Part shown: positions 1 through 10,882 of the stretch, piece by piece
Numbering within the stretch: the stretch's first letter is position 1
How the letters are laid out: each line of letters begins with the position of its first letter
From: Auanema rhodensis
Taxonomy: Eukaryota; Nematoda; Chromadorea; Rhabditida; Rhabditidae
Length of the DNA: 64,000 nt
NCBI GenBank assembly: GCA_964057225.1
Contig: OZ059897.1
Span: 19,406,001 to 19,470,000 of the forward strand
Direction: 5' to 3'
Program-made: the position numbers and the translations under genes
Notes under the pieces: generated by a model
Seen by the model: the letters and a program-made list of their open reading frames with translations, nothing else
What the model was told of the DNA's origin: nothing
Database searches by the model: none

Positions 1-12
1 AGCAAAAAGTAG

Positions 13-144
13 ATGTTTTTAGATTCCTTTTTTCAAGGCAAAGACGATGGACAATGTTATTTAACGAAAAAATTAATTCTTCAGGGTGAAAGTCGAGGAT
101 ATAAGTGTAAACTTATATCAGTTGATATCTCGGTGCATTTTTAA
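13..144 (+). other. Short open frame inside the monomer (43 codons), probably not a gene
   Basis: An ATG at unit bases 13-15 opens a frame that runs to TAA at 142-144, with TAG immediately upstream. The frame recurs in most units, so it is repeated about 180 times. It is not under visible coding constraint. The C34T variant turns codon 8 into TAA in many units, G88T makes codon 26 TAA in the right-hand zone, and units with TTTTAAG have TAA at codon 3. T-run length changes shift the frame elsewhere. There is no recognisable domain, signal peptide or membrane segment. It is listed because the hybrid unit at 45632 extends the same frame to 70 codons. The likeliest reading is a by-product of the satellite sequence; a decayed coding ancestor is possible. 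Confidence 0.3.
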
Positions 145-187
145 GCTAGCGCAAATCTGATAACACAGATCGACGCAGCTTAAAAAT
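137..187. repeat. 51 bp nested inverted repeat present in nearly every monomer
   Basis: The outer arms ATTTTTAAGCT (137-147) and AGCTTAAAAAT (177-187) are perfect reverse complements of 11 bp. Inside them, GCGCAAATCTG (149-159) and CAGATCGACGC (166-176) pair at 8 of 11 positions, around a six-base centre ATAACA. One extra A at 148 bulges on the left. Single strands or extruded DNA could fold into a stem of roughly 22 pairs. In units with G135, GTGCAT (133-138) can also pair with ATGCAC (197-202) across a bulge; units with A135 lose part of that. Arms are rarely broken; examples are units starting at 9830, 12287, 13340, 16148, 30541 and 61772, and both arms in 45632. Confidence 0.85.
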
Positions 188-189
188 CC

Positions 190-200
190 GCATCGAATGC
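190..200. repeat. Small hairpin GCAT-CGA-ATGC
   Basis: GCAT at 190-193 and ATGC at 197-200 are reverse complements separated by CGA. It lies three bases after the large inverted repeat and competes with the outer GTGCAT/ATGCAC pairing of that structure. The three units with a one-base deletion here (start 43528, 44931, 45632) read CCGTACGAATG and lose this hairpin. Confidence 0.5.
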
Positions 201-270
201 ACTATACTACATTGAGAAACGCTTAATACAAAAATTAGTTATGATCGTTTGAAAAATGATGCATTAGTGT

Positions 271-298
271 ATGTTGAGTTTCCATGTACACTCAACAT
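271..298. repeat. 28 bp inverted repeat in the most conserved block of the monomer
   Basis: ATGTTGAGT (271-279) and ACTCAACAT (290-298) are perfect 9 bp reverse complements separated by TTCCATGTAC. Reading all units, I saw very few changes here: cactGaac in the unit at 8776, gtttAcatg in the unit at 13340, ctcaaTatt in the unit at 29488, and a T298C change in several units around 45.6-51.2 kb. A shared exact dyad in the least variable segment resembles a protein-binding site or a structural element, but no known box is matched. Confidence 0.8.
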
Positions 299-305
299 TG
301 CTTCC

Positions 306-359
306 AAAAACATTTTGACAAAAATTTTTTCGAAAAATTTCAAAATAATTTAGCAAAAA
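306..359. other. A/T-tract segment spanning the unit junction, with TTCGAA-centred dyad
   Basis: A5 tracts start at 306, 320, 333 and 355, with A4 at 342 and T6 at 325-330; the spacings are roughly 9 to 14 bp, partly in phase with the helix. AAATTTTT (322-329) and AAAAATTT (333-340) are reverse complements around TCG, and TTCGAA sits at 329-334. Such tracts commonly curve DNA and favour positioned nucleosomes; that is family knowledge and was not tested here. In the right-hand zone A333G (TTCGGAAAA) breaks TTCGAA in one subtype, and T330G does so in a few units of the middle zone. Confidence 0.6.
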
Positions 360-3300
360 GTAGATGTTTTTAGATTCCTTTTTTCAAGGCAAAGACGATG
401 GACAATGTTATTTAACGAAAAAATTAATTCTTCAGGGTGAAAATCGAGGATATAAGTGTAAACTTATATCAGTTGATATCTCGGTGCATTTTTAAGCTAG
501 CGCAAATCTGATAACACAGATCGACGCAGCTTAAAAATCCGCATCGAATGCACTATACTACATGGAAGAACGCTTAATACAAAAATTAGTTATGATCGTT
601 TGAAAAATGATGCATTAGTGTATGTTGAGTTTCCATGTACACTCAACATTGCTTCCAAAAACATTTTGACAAAAATTTTTTCGAAAAATTTCAAAATAAT
701 TTAGCAAAAAGTAGATGTTTTTAGATTCCTTTTTTCAAGGCAAAGACGATGGACAATGTTATTTAACGGAAAAATTAATTCTTCAGGGTGAAAATCGAGG
801 ATATAAGTGTAAACTTATATCAGTTGATATCTCGGTGCATTTTTAAGCTAGCGCAAATCTGATAACACAGATCGACGCAGCTTAAAAATCCGCATCGAAT
901 GCACTATACTACATGGAAGAACGCTTAATACAAAAATTAGTTATGATCGTTTGAAAAATGATGCATTAGTGTATGTTGAGTTTCCATGTACACTCAACAT
1001 TGCTTCCAAAAACATTTTGACAAAAATTTTTTCGAAAAATTTCAAAATAATTTAGCAAAAAGTAGATGTTTTTAGATTCCTTTTTTCAAGGCAAAGACTA
1101 TGAACAATGTTATTCAACGAAAAAATTAATTCTTCAGGGTGAAAATCGAGGATATAAGTGTAAACTTATATCAGTTGATATCTCGGTGCATTTTTAAGCT
1201 AGCGTGAATCTGATAACACAGATCGACGCAGCTTAAAAATCCGCATCGAATGCACTATACTACATTGGGAAACGCTTAATACAAAAATTAGTTATGATCG
1301 TTTGAAAAATGATGCATTAGTGTATGTTGAGTTTCCATGTACACTCAACATTGCTTCCAAAAACATTTTGACAAAAATTTTTTCGAAAAATTTCAAAATA
1401 ATTTAGCAAAAAGTAGATGTTTTTAGATTCCTTTTTTCAAGGCAAAGACGATGGACAATGTTATTTAACGAAAAAATTAATTCTTCAGGGTGAAAATCGA
1501 GGATATAAGTGTAAACTTATATCAGTTGATATCTCGGTGCATTTTTAAGCTAGCGCAAATCTGATAACACAGATCGACGCAGCTTAAAAATCCGCATCGA
1601 ATGCACTATACTACATGGAAGAACGCTTAATACAAAAATTAGTTATGATCGTTTGAAAAATGATGCATTAGTGTATGTTGAGTTTCCATGTACACTCAAC
1701 ATTGCTTCCAAAAACATTTTGACAAAAATTTTTTCGAAAAATTTCAAAATAATTTAGCAAAAAGTAGATGTTTTTAGATTCCTTTTTTCAAGGCAAAGAC
1801 GATGGACAATGTTATTCAACGAAAAAATTAATTCTTCAGGGTGAAAATCGAGGATATAAGTGTAAACTTATATCAGTTGATATCTCGGTGCATTTTTAAG
1901 CTAGCGCAAATCTGATAACACAGATCGACGCAGCTTAAAAATCCGCATCGAATGCACTATACTACATTGGGAAACGCTTAATACAAAAATTAGTTATGAT
2001 CGTTCGAAAAATGATGCATTAGTGTATGTTGAGTTTCCATGTACACTCAACATTGCTTCCAAAAACATTTTGACAAAAATTTTTTCGAAAAATTTCAAAA
2101 TAATTTAGCAAAAAGTAGATGTTTTTAGATTCCTTTTTTCAAGGCAAAGACGATGGACAATGTTATTTAACGAAAAAATTAATTCTTCAGGGTGAAAATC
2201 GAGGATATAAGTGTAAACTTATATCAGTTGATATCTCGGTGCATTTTTAAGCTAGCGCAAATCTGATAACACAGATCGACGCAGCTTAAAAATCCGCATC
2301 GAATGCACTATACTACATGGAAGAACGCTTAATACAAAAATTAGTTATGATCGTTTGAAAAATGATGCATTAGTGTATGTTGAGTTTCCATGTACACTCA
2401 ACATTGCTTCCAAAAACATTTTGACAAAAATTTTTTCGAAAAATTTCAAAATAATTTAGCAAAAAGTAGATGTTTTTAGATTCCTTTTTTCAAGGCAAAG
2501 ACGATGGACAATGTTATTCAACGAAAAAATTAATTCTTCAGGGTGAAAATCGAGGATATAAGTGTAAACTTATATCAGTTGATATCTCGGTGCATTTTTA
2601 AGCTAGCGCAAATCTGATAACACAGATCGACGCAGCTTAAAAATCCGCATCGAATGCACTATACTACATTGGGAAACGCTTAATACAAAAATTAGTTATG
2701 ATCGTTCGAAAAATGATGCATTAGTGTATGTTGAGTTTCCATGTACACTCAACATTGCTTCCAAAAACATTTTGACAAAAATTTTTTCGAAAAATTTCAA
2801 AATAATTTAGCAAAAAGTAGATGTTTTTAGATTCCTTTTTTTAAGGCAAAGACGATGGACAATGTTATTCAACGAAAAAATTAATTCTTCAGGGTGAAAA
2901 TCGAGGATATAAGTGTGAACTTATATCAGTTGATATCTCGGTACATTTTTAAGCTAGCGCAAATCTGATAACACAGATCGACGCAGCTTAAAAATCCGCA
3001 TCGAATGCACTATACTACATGGAAGAACGCTTAATACAAAAATTAGTTATGATCGTTTGAAAAATGATGCATTAGTGTATGTTGAGTTTCCATGTACACT
3101 CAACATTGCTTCCAAAAACATTTTGACAAAAATTTTTTCGAAAAATTTCAAAATAATTTAGCAAAAAGTAGATGTTTTTAGATTCCTTTTTTTAAGGCAA
3201 AGACGATGGACAATGTTATTCAACGAAAAAATTAATTCTTCAGGGTGAAAATCGAGGATATAAGTGTAAACTTATATCAGTTGATATCTCGGTGCATTTT

Positions 3301-3861
3301 TAAGCTAGCGCAAATCTGATAACACAGATCGACGCAGCTTAAAAATCCGCATCGAATGCACTATACTACATTGAGAAACGCTTAATACAAAAATTAGTTA
3401 TGATCGTTTGAAAAATGATGCATTAGTGTATGTTGAGTTTCCATGTACACTCAACATTGCTTCCAAAAACATTTTGACAAAAATTTTTTCGAAAAATTTC
3501 AAAATAATTTAGCAAAAAGTAGATGTTTTTAGATTCCTTTTTTCAAGGCAAAGACGATGGACAATGTTATTCAACGAAAAAATTAATTCTTCAGGGTGAA
3601 AATCGAGGATATAAGTGTGAACTTATAACAGTTGATATCTCGGTACATTTTTAAGCTAGCGCAAATCTGATAACACAGATCGACGCAGCTTAAAAATCCG
3701 CATCGAATGCACTATACTACATTGAGAAACGCTTAATACAAAAATTAGTTATGATCGTTTGAAAAATGATGCATTAGTGTATGTTGAGTTTCCATGTACA
3801 CTCAACATTGCTTCCAAAAACATTTTGACAAAAATTTTTTCGAAAAATTTCAAAATAATTT

Positions 3862-6800
3862 AGCAAAAAGTAGATGTTTTTAGATTCCTTTTTTCAAGGC
3901 AAAGACGATGGACAATGTTATTTAACGAAAAAATTAATTCTTCAGGGTGAAAGTCGAGGATATAAGTGTAAACTTATATCAGTTGATATCTCGGTGCATT
4001 TTTAAGCTAGCGCAAATCTGATAACACAGATCGACGCAGCTTAAAAATCCGCATCGAATGCACTATACTACATTGAGAAACGCTTAATACAAAAATTAGT
4101 TATGATCGTTTGAAAAATGATGCATTAGTGTATGTTGAGTTTCCATGTACACTCAACATTGCTTCCAAAAACATTTTGACAAAAATTTTTTCGAAAAATT
4201 TCAAAATAATTTAGCAAAAAGTAGATGTTTTTAGATTCCTTTTTTCAAGGCAAAGACGATGGACAATGTTATTTAACGAAAAAATTAATTCTTCAGGGTG
4301 AAAATCGAGGATATAAGTGTAAACTTATATCAGTTGATATCTCGGTGCATTTTTAAGCTAGCGCAAATCTGATAACACAGATCGACGCAGCTTAAAAATC
4401 CGCATCGAATGCACTATACTACATGGAAGAACGCTTAATACAAAAATTAGTTATGATCGTTTGAAAAATGATGCATTAGTGTATGTTGAGTTTCCATGTA
4501 CACTCAACATTGCTTCCAAAAACATTTTGACAAAAATTTTTTCGAAAAATTTCAAAATAATTTAGCAAAAAGTAGATGTTTTTAGATTCCTTTTTTCAAG
4601 GCAAAGACGATGGACAATGTTATTTAACGGAAAAATTAATTCTTCAGGGTGAAAATCGAGGATATAAGTGTAAACTTATATCAGTTGATATCTCGGTGCA
4701 TTTTTAAGCTAGCGCAAATCTGATAACACAGATCGACGCAGCTTAAAAATCCGCATCGAATGCACTATACTACATGGAAGAACGCTTAATACAAAAATTA
4801 GTTATGATCGTTTGAAAAATGATGCATTAGTGTATGTTGAGTTTCCATGTACACTCAACATTGCTTCCAAAAACATTTTGACAAAAATTTTTTCGAAAAA
4901 TTTCAAAATAATTTAGCAAAAAGTAGATGTTTTTAGATTCCTTTTTTCAAGGCAAAGACGATGGACAATGTTATTTAACGAAAAAATTAATTCTTCAGGG
5001 TGAAAATCGAGGATATAAGTGTAAACTTATATCAGTTGATATCTCGGTGCATTTTTAAGCTAGCGCAAATCTGATAACACAGATCGACGCAGCTTAAAAA
5101 TCCGCATCGAATGCACTATACTACATGGAAGAACGCTTAATACAAAAATTAGTTATGATCGTTTGAAAAATGATGCATTAGTGTATGTTGAGTTTCCATG
5201 TACACTCAACATTGCTTCCAAAAACATTTTGACAAAAATTTTTTCGAAAAATTTCAAAATAATTTAGCAAAAAGTAGATGTTTTTAGATTCCTTTTTTCA
5301 AGGCAAAGACGATGGACAATGTTATTTAACGGAAAAATTAATTCTTCAGGGTGAAAATCGAGGATATAAGTGTAAACTTATATCAGTTGATATCTCGGTG
5401 CATTTTTAAGCTAGCGCAAATCTGATAACACAGATCGACGCAGCTTAAAAATCCGCATCGAATGCACTATACTACATGGAAGAACGCTTAATACAAAAAT
5501 TAGTTATGATCGTTTGAAAAATGATGCATTAGTGTATGTTGAGTTTCCATGTACACTCAACATTGCTTCCAAAAACATTTTGACAAAAATTTTTTCGAAA
5601 AATTTCAAAATAATTTAGCAAAAAGTAGATGTTTTTAGATTCCTTTTTTCAAGGCAAAGACGATGAACAATGTTATTCAACGAAAAAATTAATTCTTCAG
5701 GGTGAAAATCGAGGATATAAGTGTAAACTTATATCAGTTGATATCTCGGTGCATTTTTAAGCTAGCGTGAATCTGATAACACAGATCGACGCAGCTTAAA
5801 AATCCGCATCGAATGCACTATACTACATTGGGAAACGCTTAATACAAAAATTAGTTATGATCGTTTGAAAAATGATGCATTAGTGTATGTTGAGTTTCCA
5901 TGTACACTCAACATTGCTTCCAAAAACATTTTGACAAAAATTTTTTCGAAAAATTTCAAAATAATTTAGCAAAAAGTAGATGTTTTTAGATTCCTTTTTT
6001 CAAGGCAAAGACGATGGACAATGTTATTTAACGAAAAAATTAATTCTTCAGGGTGAAAATCGAGGATATAAGTGTAAACTTATATCAGTTGATATCTCGG
6101 TGCATTTTTAAGCTAGCGCAAATCTGATAACACAGATCGACGCAGCTTAAAAATCCGCATCGAATGCACTATACTACATGGAAGAACGCTTAATACAAAA
6201 ATTAGTTATGATCGTTTGAAAAATGATGCATTAGTGTATGTTGAGTTTCCATGTACACTCAACATTGCTTCCAAAAACATTTTGACAAAAATTTTTTCGA
6301 AAAATTTCAAAATAATTTAGCAAAAAGTAGATGTTTTTAGATTCCTTTTTTCAAGGCAAAGACGATGGACAATGTTATTCAACGAAAAAATTAATTCTTC
6401 AGGGTGAAAATCGAGGATATAAGTGTAAACTTATATCAGTTGATATCTCGGTGCATTTTTAAGCTAGCGCAAATCTGATAACACAGATCGACGCAGCTTA
6501 AAAATCCGCATCGAATGCACTATACTACATTGGGAAACGCTTAATACAAAAATTAGTTATGATCGTTCGAAAAATGATGCATTAGTGTATGTTGAGTTTC
6601 CATGTACACTCAACATTGCTTCCAAAAACATTTTGACAAAAATTTTTTCGAAAAATTTCAAAATAATTTAGCAAAAAGTAGATGTTTTTAGATTCCTTTT
6701 TTCAAGGCAAAGACGATGGACAATGTTATTTAACGAAAAAATTAATTCTTCAGGGTGAAAATCGAGGATATAAGTGTAAACTTATATCAGTTGATATCTC

Positions 6801-7722
6801 GGTGCATTTTTAAGCTAGCGCAAATCTGATAACACAGATCGACGCAGCTTAAAAATCCGCATCGAATGCACTATACTACATGGAAGAACGCTTAATACAA
6901 AAATTAGTTATGATCGTTTGAAAAATGATGCATTAGTGTATGTTGAGTTTCCATGTACACTCAACATTGCTTCCAAAAACATTTTGACAAAAATTTTTTC
7001 GAAAAATTTCAAAATAATTTAGCAAAAAGTAGATGTTTTTAGATTCCTTTTTTCAAGGCAAAGACGATGGACAATGTTATTCAACGAAAAAATTAATTCT
7101 TCAGGGTGAAAATCGAGGATATAAGTGTAAACTTATATCAGTTGATATCTCGGTGCATTTTTAAGCTAGCGCAAATCTGATAACACAGATCGACGCAGCT
7201 TAAAAATCCGCATCGAATGCACTATACTACATTGGGAAACGCTTAATACAAAAATTAGTTATGATCGTTCGAAAAATGATGCATTAGTGTATGTTGAGTT
7301 TCCATGTACACTCAACATTGCTTCCAAAAACATTTTGACAAAAATTTTTTCGAAAAATTTCAAAATAATTTAGCAAAAAGTAGATGTTTTTAGATTCCTT
7401 TTTTTAAGGCAAAGACGATGGACAATGTTATTCAACGAAAAAATTAATTCTTCAGGGTGAAAATCGAGGATATAAGTGTGAACTTATATCAGTTGATATC
7501 TCGGTACATTTTTAAGCTAGCGCAAATCTGATAACACAGATCGACGCAGCTTAAAAATCCGCATCGAATGCACTATACTACATGGAAGAACGCTTAATAC
7601 AAAAATTAGTTATGATCGTTTGAAAAATGATGCATTAGTGTATGTTGAGTTTCCATGTACACTCAACATTGCTTCCAAAAACATTTTGACAAAAATTTTT
7701 TCGAAAAATTTCAAAATAATTT
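3862..7722. repeat. Segmental duplication copy 2, units 12-22, two units longer
   Basis: This is the second copy of the block at 1-3159, offset by 11 units (3861 bp) at its left end and by 13 units from unit 17 onward. The extra two units (4915-5616) look like a further duplication of the preceding pair (13-14), as unit 16 again has AACGGAAAA. This dates the two-unit gain after the larger duplication, or its loss from copy 1. Confidence 0.8.
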
Positions 7723-9126
7723 AGCAAAAAGTAGATGTTTTTAGATTCCTTTTTTTAAGGCAAAGACGATGGACAATGTTATTCAACGAAAAAATTAATT
7801 CTTCAGGGTGAAAATCGAGGATATAAGTGTGAACTTATATCAGTTGATATCTCGGTACATTTTTAAGCTAGCGCAAATCTGATAACACAGATCGACGCAG
7901 CTTAAAAATCCGCATCGAATGCACTATACTACATGGAAGAACGCTTAATACAAAAATTAGTTATGATCGTTTGAAAAATGATGCATTAGTGTATGTTGAG
8001 TTTCCATGTACACTCAACATTGCTTCCAAAAACATTTTGACAAAAATTTTTTCGAAAAATTTCAAAATAATTTAGCAAAAAGTAGATGTTTTTAGATTCC
8101 TTTTTTCAAGGCAAAGACGATGGACAATGTTATTCAACGAAAAAATTAATTCTTCAGGGTGAAAATCGAGGATATAAGTGTGAACTTATATCAGTTGATA
8201 TCTCGGTACATTTTTAAGCTAGCGCAAATCTGATAACACAGATCGACGCAGCTTAAAAATCCGCATCGAATGCACTATACTACATTGGGAAACGCTTAAT
8301 ACAAAAATTAGTTATGATCGTTTGAAAAATGATGCATTAGTGTATGTTGAGTTTCCATGTACACTCAACATTGCTTCCAAAAACATTTTGACAAAAATTT
8401 TTTCGAAAAATTTCAAAATAATTTAGCAAAAAGTAGATGTTTTTAAATTCCTTTTTTTAAGGCAAAGACGATGGACAATGTTATTCAACGAAAAAATTAA
8501 TTCTTCAGGGTGAAAATCGAGGATATAAGTGTGAACTTATATCAGTTGATATCTCGGTACATTTTTAAGCTAGCGCAAATCTGATAACACAGATCGACGC
8601 AGCTTAAAAATCCGCATCGAATGCACTATACTACATGGAAGAACGCTTAATACAAAAATTAGTTATGATCGTTTGAAAAATGATGCATTAGTGTATGTTG
8701 AGTTTCCATGTACACTCAACATTGCTTCCAAAAACATTTTGACAAAAATTTTTTCGAAAAATTTCAAAATAATTTAGCAAAAAGTAGATGTTTTTAGATT
8801 CCTTTTTTCAAGGCAAAGACGATGGACGATGTTATTCAACGAAAAAATTAATTCTTCAGGGTGAAAATCGAGGATATAAGTGTGAACTTATATCAGTTGA
8901 TATCTCGGTGCATTTTTAAGCTAGCGCAAATCTGATAACACAGATCGACGCAGCTTAAAAATCCGCATCGAATGCACTATACTACATTGAGAAACGCTTA
9001 ATACAAAAATTAGTTATGATCGATTGAAAAATGATGCATTAGTGTATGTTGAGTTTCCATGTACACTGAACATTGCTTCCAAAAACATTTTGACAAAAAT
9101 TTTTTCGAAAAATTTCAAAATAATTT

Positions 9127-9478
9127 AGCAAAAAGTAGATGTTTTTAGATTCCTTTTTTCAAGGCAAAGACGATGGACAATGTTATTTAACGAAAAAATT
9201 AATTCTTCAGGGTGAAAATCAAGGTATATATGTGTAAACTTATATCAGTTGATATCTCGGTGCATTTTTAAGCTAGCGCAAATCTGATAACACAGATCGA
9301 CGCAGCTTAAAAATCCGCATCGAATGCACTATACTACATGGAAAAACGCTTAATACAAAAATTAGTTATGATCGTTTGAAAAATGATGCATTAGTGTATG
9401 TTGAGTTTCCATGTACACTCAACATTGCTTCCAAAAACATTTTGACAAAATTTTTTTCGAAAATTTTCAAAATAATTT
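9127..9478. repeat. Divergent 352 bp monomer (unit 27)
   Basis: This unit has TCAAGGTATATATGTGT where the others have TCGAGGATATAAGTGT, giving one added base outside the T run. It also has T62, and TTTTTTTCGAAAATTTTC near its end. It is the only length change in the left part of the array that is not in the T run, and so marks a poorly homogenised unit. Confidence 0.85.
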
Positions 9479-9829
9479 AGCAAAAAGTAGATGTTTTTAG
9501 ATTCCTTTTTTCAAGGCAAAGACGATGGACAATGTTATTCAACGAAAAAATTAATTCTTCAGGGTGAAAATCGAGGATATAAGTGTGAACTTATATCAGT
9601 TGATATCTCGGTACATTTTTAAGCTAGCGCAAATCTGATAACACAGATCGACGCAGCTTAAAAATCCGCATCGAATGCACTATACTACATGGAAGAACGC
9701 TTAATACAAAAATTAGTTATGATCGTTTGAAAAATGATGCATTAGTGTATGTTGAGTTTCCATGTACACTCAACATTGCTTCCAAAAACATTTTGACAAA
9801 AATTTTTTCGAAAAATTTCAAAATAATTT

Positions 9830-10882
9830 AGCAAAAAGTAGATGTTTTTAGATTCCTTTTTTCAAGGCAAAGACGATGGACGATGTTATTCAACGAAAAA
9901 ATTAATTCTTCAGGGTGAAAATCGAGGATATAAGTGTGAACTTATATCAGTTGATATCTCGGTGCATTTTTAAGCTAGCGCAAATCTGATAACACAGATC
10001 GACGCAGTTTAAAAATCCGCATCGAATGCACTATACTACATGGAAGAACGCTTAATACAAAAATTAGTTATGATCGTTTGAAAAATGATGCATTAGTGTA
10101 TGTTGAGTTTCCATGTACACTCAACATTGCTTCCAAAAACATTTTGACAAAAATTTTTTCGAAAAATTTCAAAATAATTTAGCAAAAAGTAGATGTTTTT
10201 AGATTCCTTTTTTCAAGGCAAAGACGATGGACGATGTTATTCAACGAAAAAATTAATTCTTCAGGGTGAAAATCGAGGATATAAGTGTGAACTTATATCA
10301 GTTGATATCTCGGTACATTTTTAAGCTAGCGCAAATCTGATAACACAGATCGACGCAGCTTAAAAATCCGCATCGAATGCACTATACTACATTGAGAAAC
10401 GCTTAATACAAAAATTAGTTATGATCGTTTGAAAAATGATGCATTAGTGTATGTTGAGTTTCCATGTACACTCAACATTGCTTCCAAAAACATTTTGACA
10501 AAAATTTTTTCGAAAAATTTCAGAATAATTTAGCAAAAAGTAGATGTTTTTAGATTCCTTTTTTCAAGGCAAAGACGATGGACAATGTTATTCAACGAAA
10601 AAATTAATTCTTCAGGGTGAAAATCGAGGATATAAGTGTAAACTTATATCAGTTGATATCTCGGTACATTTTTAAGCTAGCGCAAATCTGATAACACAGA
10701 TCGACGCAGCTTAAAAATCCGCATCGAATGCACTATACTACATGGAAGAACGCTTAATACAAAAATTAGTTATGATCGTTTGAAAAATGATGCATTAGTG
10801 TATGTTGAGTTTCCATGTACACTCAACATTGCTTCCAAAAACATTTTGACAAAAATTTTTTCGAAAAATTTCAAAATAATTT
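9830..10882. repeat. Three-unit duplication copy 1, units 29-31
   Basis: Units 29, 30 and 31 carry G53, then G53 with A343G, then A109/A135. The same order follows at 10883-11935 (units 32-34). Copies differ slightly: unit 29 has GCAGTTTAAA and unit 34 has CATTTCTTCC and a TTGAG tail. Confidence 0.75.

Larger units (their letters stand above)
1..351. repeat. Reference monomer (unit 1) of the 351 bp satellite
   Basis: This unit sets the numbering used for all variant sites. It contains 109 G/C bases of 351. Landmarks in order: A5 and T tracts with the start codon of a short open frame at 13; a T6 run at 28-33 that is the main length-change site; a variable middle at 34-135; a 51 bp nested inverted repeat at 137-187; a small hairpin at 190-200; a subtype-specific stretch at 203-225; a near-invariant inverted repeat at 271-298; and an A/T-tract segment at 306-350. 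Most subtype-defining variants fall in 1-240, while about 255-325 is the least variable part. Unit 12 (3862-4212) looks the same as this unit, including the rare G in AAAGTCGAGG. Confidence 0.95.
1..3159. repeat. Segmental duplication copy 1, units 1-9
   Basis: The order of rare variants across units 1 to 9 recurs at 3862-7722. Unit 1 matches 12 (AAAGTCGAGG), 2 matches 13, 3 matches 14 (AACGGAAAA), 4 matches 17 (AGCGTGAAT), 5 to 18, 6 to 19 (T250C), 7 to 20, 8 to 21 and 9 to 22 (C34T, A135). Unit 4 additionally has GACTATG. Confidence 0.85.
1..7371. repeat. Zone 1, units 1-21: A109/G135 subtypes, many with T62
   Basis: Most units read GTGTAAAC and GGTGCAT. Many have TATTTAACG (T62), some with an extra GG in AACGGAAAA, and the tail alternates between the TGGAAGAACG and TTGGGAAACG types. 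The zone is built from a block of about nine units present twice (see 1-3159 and 3862-7722). Units 4 and 17 share the rare AGCGTGAAT and G50A changes. Units 6, 8, 19 and 21 share T250C. Confidence 0.8.

Noticed and set aside
13-144. The 43-codon frame in each unit as a real multi-copy peptide gene
   Set aside because: Stops at codons 3, 8 and 26 and frameshifts in the T run are common and define whole subtypes, so there is no sign of selection for the peptide.
186-202. RNA polymerase III B box on the reverse strand (GCATTCGATGC)
   Set aside because: It resembles the TTCGA centre of a B box but lacks the required leading G, and no A box lies at a suitable distance. No tRNA-derived or SINE origin is supported.
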